DNA of 6,298 nucleotides from Gammaproteobacteria bacterium (GTDB taxonomy: Bacteria; Pseudomonadota; Gammaproteobacteria; Xanthomonadales; Wenzhouxiangellaceae): the NCBI GenBank assembly GCA_003561495.1, contig PWWM01000133.1, forward strand, positions 1 to 6,298, in the 5' to 3' direction. Both the position numbers and the translations under genes were made by a program. Below the pieces are notes generated by a model that worked only from the letters and a program-made list of their open reading frames with translations, was not told the origin of the DNA and searched no databases. Shown in pieces: positions 1 to 5,323 of the stretch. How positions within the stretch are numbered: the stretch's first letter is position 1; every line of letters starts with the position of its first letter.

Positions 1-117
1 CCCTGGTGGGTATTCGTCCTGACCTATACGGTTTTTGCCCTGCTGGTGGCCTGGGCCTGGTGGAAGCTGCCACCCCGGGGCCGGAAGATCAAAGGGCCAC
101 CCGATGGTGGCCCCTGA
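1..117 (+). CDS. C-terminal end of an unidentified membrane protein (5'-truncated)
   Basis: Reading frame 1 is open from the first base to a TGA at 115-117 and gives the last 38 residues of a protein that starts left of the window. The peptide begins PWWVFVLTYTVFALLVAWAW and continues with a short basic and proline/glycine-rich tail (KLPPRGRKIKGPPDGGP). This is one Trp-rich hydrophobic span followed by positive charges, the usual look of a last transmembrane helix with a cytoplasmic C-terminus. The fragment is too short to assign a family. It converges on the propeller gene, with only 12 bases between the two stop codons, and its last codons contain a perfect hairpin (94-113). An alternative is chance open frame, but the membrane-like composition and the clean end just before the convergent gene argue for a real gene. 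Confidence 0.6.
   Translation, partial: PWWVFVLTYTVFALLVAWAWWKLPPRGRKIKGPPDGGP
94..113 (-). terminator. Candidate terminator hairpin between convergent genes
   Basis: GGGCCACC (94-101) and GGTGGCCC (106-113) form a perfect 8-bp GC-rich stem with a four-base loop. Read on the - strand, it lies 16 bases past the propeller stop codon and is followed by TTTGATCTT, a weak T tract. Read on the + strand it sits inside the final codons of the left-hand gene and no T run follows. It is therefore most plausibly a modest terminator for the - strand operon. The lack of a long T run keeps confidence moderate. Confidence 0.45.
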
Positions 118-129
118 TCATTGAATGTT

Positions 130-1125
130 TCAGTCTGCTCTTGAACGCACGCGCAGGTTGTGACCGGCAACAGCGGCCAGCATCAGTGCAAGCAATAGCA
201 TGGTCAAAGTGCTGAGCAGAGGCACGGCAAAAGGTTCCGGCGTCGCTGTCACATCGATAGGCACGAAGTCCAATCCACTGATGGCCGGAATATCGCTACC
301 ACCAATGATGGTGGCTTGCGCCGTGTCCGGATCGATGGTCATCACGAGCGCGCTGTCGCCATTGCCTCTGTCGGATTCCATGCCGACCGCAAAGAACGAT
401 GCCGTTGTGCCCCCGTACAATTGTCCGTCCGGACCAAAGCTGATTGCGCCGAGCGGCCAGCCGATCGACCCGACCAGAGTCGTCGAGGCGTTCGTCGGAT
501 CGATGATGAACAGGTCATCTCCAGAGAACTCGCCTTCCGGTGTCGCCTCACGCGGGATCTCACCGGCCGGGGTTCCAACACCATAGAGGGTGCCGGTACT
601 CTGATCATAAGCCAGGCCGCGAACCGGGAAATAACCTTGCAGTTGGCCAATGACATCCAGAGAGCCATCATCTTGATCGACGATGACCAGGTAGACCGCT
701 CCTTCCCCACCACCTTTTCCCTGAGGATCGGATCCTTCGCCACCGGCATCAAAGAATGACCCATACAGGGTCTCTCCAATGAACTCCAGTCCGTTGACCG
801 CACCAAAATCATGCACCCCGATCAATGTCTCCGTTCCGGTGTTCGGATCAATCGTGATTACACTGCTGTCACCCCCACCGGTGGTGGCGAACAGAACGCC
901 ATCGGAGCGAAAGCGGATTTCGGTCACCGGCCCGAAGTCGCCCAGCGGAGCCCGGAAGCTGCCGGCGCCTGTCGCTGTATCGATATCAATCAGCGATTGA
1001 CCAACGTTGCCGGTCGAAGCAAGCAAATCACCGGGTTCGACGGGATCGGGCATGCTGCCCGCCAGCACGCTGAACGAGAAGGTGGTTGCAAGAGCAAATG
1101 TTGCCAGCCTGGATTTTGAGATCAT
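130..1125 (-). CDS. Secreted beta-propeller-like repeat protein with PEP/IPTL-CTERM-like sorting tail
   Basis: A 331-residue exported protein of unknown function. Residues 1-22 form a signal peptide (basic start, hydrophobic core, VLA before the predicted cut). The body has about five imperfect repeats. Each has an 'ID-x-x-T/D' strand (near residues 49, 92, 149, 208 and 264), usually then an 'IG' turn, a 'GL-x-F/Y' strand and, in most, a 'LYG' or 'LFA' strand. This pattern is typical of small-blade beta-propellers, so a propeller fold is inferred; no catalytic residues are recognised. The tail has PEP at 296-298, a hydrophobic stretch at about 301-321 and a short basic end (HNLRVRSRAD), matching the three-part CTERM sorting signals. 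The start at 1125 is preferred over an in-frame ATG at 1131 because AGGA (1137-1134) lies 8 bases from the former and only 2 from the latter. It follows selO on the same strand after 42 bases. Confidence 0.8.
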   Translation of the reverse strand: MISKSRLATFALATTFSFSVLAGSMPDPVEPGDLLASTGNVGQSLIDIDTATGAGSFRAPLGDFGPVTEIRFRSDGVLFATTGGGDSSVITIDPNTGTETLIGVHDFGAVNGLEFIGETLYGSFFDAGGEGSDPQGKGGGEGAVYLVIVDQDDGSLDVIGQLQGYFPVRGLAYDQSTGTLYGVGTPAGEIPREATPEGEFSGDDLFIIDPTNASTTLVGSIGWPLGAISFGPDGQLYGGTTASFFAVGMESDRGNGDSALVMTIDPDTAQATIIGGSDIPAISGLDFVPIDVTATPEPFAVPLLSTLTMLLLALMLAAVAGHNLRVRSRAD

Positions 1126-1133
1126 GGTCATAG

Positions 1134-1137
1134 TCCT
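1134..1137 (-). promoter_or_regulatory. Ribosome binding site that decides the propeller gene start
   Basis: The - strand reads AGGA here. It is 8 bases before the ATG at 1125 but only 2 bases before the upstream ATG at 1131, so translation most likely starts at the second Met and the protein begins MISKSRL. Confidence 0.55.
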
Positions 1138-1151
1138 GGAATGGATGCCGT

Positions 1152-1180
1152 ATTAGAACATATTCAATCATGTGCCGCAA
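1152..1180 (-). promoter_or_regulatory. Candidate sigma70 promoter for the propeller gene
   Basis: On the - strand, TTGCGG (1180-1175) and TCTAAT (1157-1152) are separated by exactly 17 bases. The -10 matches TATAAT at five of six positions; the -35 matches TTGACA only in its first three bases. Transcription would begin near 1145, leaving a leader of about 20 bases with the AGGA ribosome site. The -35 and part of the spacer overlap the last codons of selO, so the propeller gene could be transcribed alone as well as by read-through from selO. Confidence 0.4.
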
Positions 1181-2661
1181 AATGTGTGCAGGACCCGTTC
1201 CTCCGGCCTGGGTGGCCGAGCCAGGTCGGCGTGTTCGGGCTGGTCCTCGTAGGGGCGTCCCAGTACCCGGTTCAGGCGCCTCATGGGCTCGAAATCCAGC
1301 TTTTCGATGGCCGCGTCCACGGCCTGCTGGGCCAGGTGATTGCGCAGTATGAAGGCCGGATTGACCGCATTCATGGCCTTGCATCGATCAGCGTCCGGTC
1401 GATTTTCCACCGCAAGACGTTGCCGCCAGTCTATGGCCCAGGCGTCAAAGGATTCGGGCTCATTGAATAATTCGCGGACCGACTGATCACGACCGGCATC
1501 GCAACTGTCCAGGCATCCCAGGCGGCGAAAGGTCAAGGTCATGTCGGCCTGCTGGGCATGCATGCGTTCGAGCAAATCCATGGCCAGTTCAGCATCTCCA
1601 GGGCGTACGTCGGCCAGACCCATTTTGGCGTTCAACCCCGCATGGAAACGACTCTCGAAGCGCGGTTTGAAGTGATCCAGCGCCTGGTTGGCCCGGCTGA
1701 CCGCCGCCGATTCATTTTCGTCGATCAGGCCCAGCAGACTCTCCGCCAGGCGCGAGAGATTCCACTGGGCGATCATGGGCTGACGGTTCCAGGCATAACG
1801 ACCGCGCCGGTCGATATAACTGTAGGCGGTGGTCGGGTCAAAGGCATCCAGATAGCCGAACGGACCGTAATCAATGGTCTCGCCAACAATGGACAGGTTG
1901 TCCGTGTTCATGACCCCATGGATAAAGCCGACCAGCATCCATTGCGCAACCAGATCAGCGGTGCGTTCAGTCACCTGTTTGAGAAAATCCAGGTAGCGCC
2001 CTTCGCAAGCAATCAATTCTTGAAAATGCCGGTCGATCACGTAGTCGGCCAGCACCGCCACTCGCCGATCATCACCGCGCCGGGCGAAATACTCGAAGGT
2101 GCCGATGCGAACATGGCTGGTCGCCACCCGGCAGAGTATGCCGCCGGGCTCGGGTCGATCCCTGAAGACCTCTTCACCGGTCGACACGGCAGCCAGAGAG
2201 CGGGTGGTCGGGATACCCAGGGCGGCCATGGCCTCGCTGCCCAGGTATTCGCGCACCACCGGGCCAATGGATGAACGTCCGTCGCCACCGCGCGAATACG
2301 GCGTTGGCCCCGAGCCTTTCAATTGCACATCGCGGCGAATGCCATCATGACCGATCAATTCTCCCAACAGCAGGGCTCGACCGTCACCCAGGCGCGGCAC
2401 CCAGTGACCGAATTGGTGACCGCCGTAGACCATGGCCAGTGATCGGGCTGATGCCGGCAGACGGTTACCGGACACCATCGCCAGACCTTCCGGACTGGCC
2501 AGCCAGTCCGACTCCATGCCAATCTGGTCGGCCAGATCTCTGTTGAGCATGATGAACTCGGGAGCCTTGACCGGCATGGGTTTGTGGGGTGCGAAAAAGC
2601 CCTCGCCCAGTGCGTGAAAGCTGTGTTTGAAATCGGGAGAAGGTCTGCTCGGAGCGTCCAT
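1168..2661 (-). CDS. selO: SelO/YdiU protein adenylyltransferase (pseudokinase AMPylator)
   Basis: A 497-residue member of the SelO (YdiU/UPF0061) family, close to the usual length of bacterial members. The family has a protein-kinase fold but binds ATP flipped and transfers AMP to Ser, Thr or Tyr of target proteins; it has been linked to oxidative-stress responses. Visible signatures, numbered from the ATG at 2661, are YGGHQFG near 79-85, LGDGR at 91-95, LKGSGPTPYSRGGDGR at 114-129 with Lys115, and HGVMNTDN at 248-255 with catalytic Asp254 and metal-binding Asn255, followed by DYGPFG with Asp264. A Cys, encoded TGC, sits third from the end (Cys495), where eukaryotic homologues carry selenocysteine. 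The frame stays open upstream to a TTG at 2724, but the extra 21 residues do not resemble the family, so the first ATG is chosen although no clear Shine-Dalgarno precedes it. It is divergent from the protease gene. Confidence 0.95.
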   Translation of the reverse strand: MDAPSRPSPDFKHSFHALGEGFFAPHKPMPVKAPEFIMLNRDLADQIGMESDWLASPEGLAMVSGNRLPASARSLAMVYGGHQFGHWVPRLGDGRALLLGELIGHDGIRRDVQLKGSGPTPYSRGGDGRSSIGPVVREYLGSEAMAALGIPTTRSLAAVSTGEEVFRDRPEPGGILCRVATSHVRIGTFEYFARRGDDRRVAVLADYVIDRHFQELIACEGRYLDFLKQVTERTADLVAQWMLVGFIHGVMNTDNLSIVGETIDYGPFGYLDAFDPTTAYSYIDRRGRYAWNRQPMIAQWNLSRLAESLLGLIDENESAAVSRANQALDHFKPRFESRFHAGLNAKMGLADVRPGDAELAMDLLERMHAQQADMTLTFRRLGCLDSCDAGRDQSVRELFNEPESFDAWAIDWRQRLAVENRPDADRCKAMNAVNPAFILRNHLAQQAVDAAIEKLDFEPMRRLNRVLGRPYEDQPEHADLARPPRPEERVLHTFCGT

Positions 2662-2813
2662 TTCGTGGCTGTCTTGGAACCGTTTCAACAAGCATTCGAG
2701 GGCATGAGGAAGTGAGCATAGCAAAGCCGCGCATTCACATTTGTCGTTAAAAAAAATGTCTTTTCATGGCTTTTGGTACTTGACATTGATGCGTGAATGT
2801 GCGCAAAGTAAAA

Positions 2814-2849
2814 AGATCAATAGGTGATTCGATTCACGTTCATTGATCT
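2814..2849. repeat. Perfect 8-bp inverted repeat enclosing the CRP-like palindrome
   Basis: AGATCAAT (2814-2821) and ATTGATCT (2842-2849) are exact reverse complements separated by 20 bases. Each arm carries a TTGAT/ATCAA half-site of the FNR family, and the right arm overlaps the full FNR box. The symmetry centre (2831.5) lies one base from the centre of the CRP-like core. It may reflect paired operator half-sites rather than an RNA hairpin. Confidence 0.5.
2824..2837. promoter_or_regulatory. CRP/Clp-like operator
   Basis: GTGA-TTCGAT-TCAC keeps the GTGA-N6-TCAC core of the CRP-family consensus (TGTGA-N6-TCACA) exactly; the outermost bases are G and G rather than T and A. Twelve of fourteen positions are symmetric. 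It is centred at 2830.5, 19 bases left of the FNR box centre. The two could be bound by different CRP/FNR-family proteins, or only one of them may be used. No -10 element sits clearly at class II distance on either strand, so the regulated gene is undecided. Confidence 0.45.
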
Positions 2850-2856
2850 CAATCAA
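2843..2856. promoter_or_regulatory. Perfect FNR/Anr-type box
   Basis: TTGAT-CTCA-ATCAA matches the FNR (Anr/Dnr) consensus TTGAT-N4-ATCAA at all ten specified positions. FNR-type regulators bind such sites in response to low oxygen or nitric oxide. The site is in a non-coding divergent region, 188 bases from the protease start and 182 from the selO start. Towards selO, a TATTGA -10-like hexamer (2822-2817) is centred 30 bases away, near but not at the 32 bases of a class II activator promoter. Towards the protease, the box would overlap the -35 of a TATTTT -10 (2869-2874), a position that suits repression. Which gene responds is inference. Confidence 0.6.
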
Positions 2857-2906
2857 GACTAACAACGCTATTTTGACTCAAGCCAACGCCAATTCTGAAG
2901 ACGCCT

Positions 2907-2924
2907 CGCACCGTTTGCGGTGTG
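2907..2924 (+). other. Small stem-loop in the probable protease mRNA leader
   Basis: CGCACCG (2907-2913) pairs with CGGTGTG (2918-2924) over seven pairs, one of them G-U, around a four-base TTTG loop. No T run follows, so it is not an intrinsic terminator. It could stabilise the mRNA, if transcription starts upstream of it, or be incidental. Confidence 0.3.
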
Positions 2925-3043
2925 CCATGTCTTTGCCGATTGTGCCTGTTCGCGTTCAGCCAGATCCGGGGGAAGAAGGGAGTGGGTCCTGGTCAAGTCT
3001 TGGTTATCCCCTTACCCGTTAGTTCAAACAGAGGACCCATCCA

Positions 3044-5221
3044 ATGAAGCATTCCACATCGTGGCTGACTGCACTTGCCGGTGCGGCCAGCCTAATACTT
3101 GCAGGCAACGTTCTGGCCGATGACAATCGTTATATCGTCCAGTTCGCCCCGGGTGCAGCCGGAAATGGCATGGCCGACATTCAGGCCCTGGGTGGTCAAG
3201 TCAAGATCGACATGACCAACCGCAGCATCAATGCCGCGGCGATCACCATCCCCGGCCAGGCGCTCAACGCGCTTCAGAACAATCCCAATATCATCAATGT
3301 CGAGGTGGACCAACGTCGATACCCCATGGCCGACGAAGTGCCCTACGGCATCGAAATGGTCCAAGCCGATCTGGTTTCGGATGAATTTGCCGGCAACCAG
3401 AAGGTCTGCATCATCGATTCCGGGTACTACATCGATCACGATGACCTGCAATCGAGCAATGTCACCGCCAGCCCGGACTCCGGCAGTGGCGACCCGTACA
3501 TCGACCCTTGTGGCCACGGTACCCATGTGGCCGGCACCATTGCCGCCCTGGCCAATGGCGGCGGAGTACTCGGCGTACTGCCCAGTGGCAATGTCGCCCT
3601 GCACATCGTCAAGGTCTTCGGAAATGACAACTGGTCCGGTGGTTCTTGCGGCTGGAGCTACAGCTCAAGCCTGGTCAATGCTGCCTATGAATGTGGCGAT
3701 GCCGGCTCGACCGTCATCAACATGAGTCTCGGTGGCGGCACCTCAAGCAGCGCCGAGTCCCAGGCTTTCCAGGATCTCTATGACCAGGGCGTCCTGTCAG
3801 TAGCCGCTGCAGGCAACTCCGGAAATACCTCTTACAGTTACCCGGCTTCTTATAATTCTGTCATTTCGGTGGCCGCCATCGACAGCAACAAGGATTTGGC
3901 AAGCTTCTCCCAGCGTAATGACCAGGTTGAGCTTTCGGCCCCAGGCGTGGGAGTGTTGAGCACGGTTCCTTTTGCCGACGCTGCCCTCGAAGTCGACACT
4001 GGCTACACCGCCTCGGCCCTGGACCGCTCGGCCAGCACCACCGCGAATGGTGGACTGGTTGACGGTGGACTGTGCACCTCAACCGGTAACTGGTCTGGAC
4101 AGGTCGTATTGTGCGAACGTGGCCAGATTTCCTTCAGCGACAAGGTTTCGAATGTTGAATCTGGTGGCGGTGTTGGCGCCGTGATCTACAACAACGAGCC
4201 CGGCGGCTTCTTGGGTACCCTGGATTGCAGTGGCCCCCCACACCGCGCCTGCTCGAACATTCCCGCGGTCAGCATCAGCCAGGCCGATGGCCAGCACCTG
4301 GCCTCAAACCAGATTGGCAGCTCGGCCTTCGTGTCCACAGTCAGCACCGTCCCGGCATCCGGTCATGAGGCCTGGAATGGCACCTCCATGGCTTCGCCTC
4401 ACGTGGCCGCTGTGGCTGCCCTGGTCTGGAGCTATGCGCCAGACGCCTCACCGGGCGAGATCCGTGCCGCTCTGGCCGCCAGTGCCGAGGACCTGGGCAC
4501 GCCGGGTCGCAACAACGAATTCGGCTACGGCCTGGTTCAGGCCCAGGCGGCACTCGATTATCTCGGCGGTGGCAGCGACCCCGGCCCCGATCCGGAGCCG
4601 GAACCGGAGCCCAATGAGCCGCCTGTGGCCGCATTCAGCTACAGCTGCGACGAACTCAGCTGCACCTTCGACGGCAGCGCCAGCACCGACTCCGATGGCA
4701 CCATCGAAAGCTACAGCTGGACGTTCGGCGACGGCAACAGCGCTTCCGGCGAAATCGTCAGTCATACTTATGCCAACGACGGCAGCTATACCGTCACACT
4801 GACGGTCACCGACAACGATGGCGATAGCGATTCCACCAGCCAGCAAGTCACCGTCGAGGCGATCCCCGATGACGACGATGATGACGATGATGACGGTGGT
4901 GACACCTCATCGACTGTATCGGCCGGATCGGTGTCGGTCAGTGTCCGGTCACGCGGTCCGTGGCGCAATGGCGAAGCCGTTGTCACGGTCGTTGATGCCG
5001 ATGGCAACACCGTTTCCGGCGCAGTCGTCACCGGTACGTTTAGCGGTGATGTCTCAGGGACGGTCAGCAGCGAGGCGACCGGTTCCAATGGCGTGGCCTT
5101 CCTGGAAAGTGATCGTGTTCGCCAGAATTCGATCAGCTTCGAGTTCTGCGTCGACAACATCGCTCATGCCGACTTCGACTACGATGCGTCAGACAACGCG
5201 GTGACCTGCGTTTCGAACTGA
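3044..5221 (+). CDS. Secreted subtilisin-like serine protease (S8) with PA, PKD and Ig-like domains
   Basis: A 725-residue preproenzyme expected to degrade extracellular protein. Residues 1-25 are a signal peptide (VLA before the cut). Residues about 29-93 resemble an I9-type propeptide that assists folding and is removed. The S8 catalytic domain spans about 97-508, with Asp125 (IIDSG), His158 (CGHGTHVAG), oxyanion Asn258 (AAAGNSG) and Ser448 (GTSMASPH) all present, so it should be active. A PA-type domain (about 333-427) is inserted between Asn258 and Ser448. After a Pro/Glu linker (511-527) come a PKD domain (about 527-606, with WTFGDG and a Cys535/Cys540 pair), nine Asp in a row (609-617) and an Ig-like domain (about 621-725) with Cys702 and Cys722. 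Twelve cysteines in total suggest disulfides in the secreted protein. GAGGA at 3031-3035 lies 8 bases from the ATG. No CTERM or other sorting tail is seen. Confidence 0.93.
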   Translation: MKHSTSWLTALAGAASLILAGNVLADDNRYIVQFAPGAAGNGMADIQALGGQVKIDMTNRSINAAAITIPGQALNALQNNPNIINVEVDQRRYPMADEVPYGIEMVQADLVSDEFAGNQKVCIIDSGYYIDHDDLQSSNVTASPDSGSGDPYIDPCGHGTHVAGTIAALANGGGVLGVLPSGNVALHIVKVFGNDNWSGGSCGWSYSSSLVNAAYECGDAGSTVINMSLGGGTSSSAESQAFQDLYDQGVLSVAAAGNSGNTSYSYPASYNSVISVAAIDSNKDLASFSQRNDQVELSAPGVGVLSTVPFADAALEVDTGYTASALDRSASTTANGGLVDGGLCTSTGNWSGQVVLCERGQISFSDKVSNVESGGGVGAVIYNNEPGGFLGTLDCSGPPHRACSNIPAVSISQADGQHLASNQIGSSAFVSTVSTVPASGHEAWNGTSMASPHVAAVAALVWSYAPDASPGEIRAALAASAEDLGTPGRNNEFGYGLVQAQAALDYLGGGSDPGPDPEPEPEPNEPPVAAFSYSCDELSCTFDGSASTDSDGTIESYSWTFGDGNSASGEIVSHTYANDGSYTVTLTVTDNDGDSDSTSQQVTVEAIPDDDDDDDDDGGDTSSTVSAGSVSVSVRSRGPWRNGEAVVTVVDADGNTVSGAVVTGTFSGDVSGTVSSEATGSNGVAFLESDRVRQNSISFEFCVDNIAHADFDYDASDNAVTCVSN
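4868..4894 (+). repeat. Nine consecutive Asp codons (GAT/GAC microsatellite) in the protease gene
   Basis: A pure run of GAT and GAC triplets encodes Asp609-617 between the PKD domain and the last Ig-like domain. The two codons are mixed, so slippage is partly damped, but the length could still vary between strains without a frameshift. A calcium-binding or flexible-spacer role is possible. Confidence 0.8.
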
Positions 5222-5243
5222 TCGATCAGTAATCAGTTGAATG

Positions 5244-5273
5244 AAAAGGCCCCGCACTGCGGGGCCTTTTTTT
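5244..5273. terminator. Strong bidirectional intrinsic terminator
   Basis: AAAAGGCCCCGC (5244-5255) and GCGGGGCCTTTT (5259-5270) form a 12-bp stem, eight pairs of it G-C, with a three-base loop, followed by T to 5273 (seven T in all). It begins 22 bases after the protease stop. On the - strand it gives the same hairpin with a four-T tract from the A side, 50 bases past the putP stop, so it can end both convergent transcripts. Confidence 0.93.
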
Positions 5274-5285
5274 CTGGCAGACACC

Positions 5286-5309
5286 GTAGGTCGGGGCTAC
5301 GTCCCCGAC
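5286..5309. repeat. REP-like palindrome with GTAG head
   Basis: A GTAG tetranucleotide (5286-5289) is followed directly by GTCGGGG (5290-5296), a six-base loop and CCCCGAC (5303-5309), a perfect 7-bp stem. A GTAG (or GGAG) head beside an imperfect or perfect palindrome is the layout of REP elements mobilised by RAYT (REP-associated tyrosine transposase) enzymes, and such elements often sit between convergent genes, as here. CGTAG (5285-5289) can also pair with CTACG (5297-5301) in an alternative fold. Only one copy is in the window, so its repetitive nature is inferred. Confidence 0.5.
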
Positions 5310-5323
5310 GGACGTTTGTTGGG

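Larger units (their letters stand above)
2662..3043. other. Divergent intergenic regulatory region between selO and the protease gene
   Basis: This 382-base stretch separates two divergent start codons and is more AT-rich in its left half (2741-2880) than the flanking genes, including a run of eight A at 2749-2756. It holds an FNR-type box, a CRP-like palindrome and an outer inverted repeat (listed separately), and a small hairpin in the likely protease leader. A perfect TTGACA lies at 2780-2785 on the + strand, but only a poor -10 (CAAAGT, 18 bases on) follows. TATTTT at 2869-2874 is another possible + strand -10. I could not fix a transcription start for either gene. No convincing gene is present. 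Confidence 0.7.

Noticed and set aside
1558..2274. A 238-codon + strand open frame opposite selO
   Set aside because: It lies wholly antisense to a confidently identified SelO coding region, has no recognisable motif, and long antisense frames are expected at this GC content.
2661..2724. N-terminal extension of selO to a TTG at 2724
   Set aside because: The added 21 residues do not look like the SelO N-terminus, TTG is a weak start, and the ATG at 2661 gives a normal family length.
2774..2790. Sigma54-like element TGGTAC...TTGAT
   Set aside because: The strict GG-N10-GC spacing rule fails because TG stands where GC is needed.
2780..2809. Sigma70 promoter built on the perfect TTGACA at 2780
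   Set aside because: The best -10 at 17-19 bases is CAAAGT or GCAAAG, matching at three positions or fewer, and it would lie far upstream of the protease; kept only as a remark.
2920..3123. A 67-codon GTG-start frame running from the leader into the protease start
   Set aside because: No Shine-Dalgarno before its GTG, Cys-rich composition without a motif, and it overlaps the well-supported protease start in another frame.
3092..3604. A 170-codon - strand frame opposite the protease N-terminal half
   Set aside because: It is the complement of conserved S8 catalytic sequence, with a repetitive Gly/Val/Asp-rich composition that follows from it; no motif of its own.
5219..5228. Perfect palindrome TGATCGATCA across the protease stop codon
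   Set aside because: Ten bases, no spacer and no context pointing to a binding protein; likely incidental.
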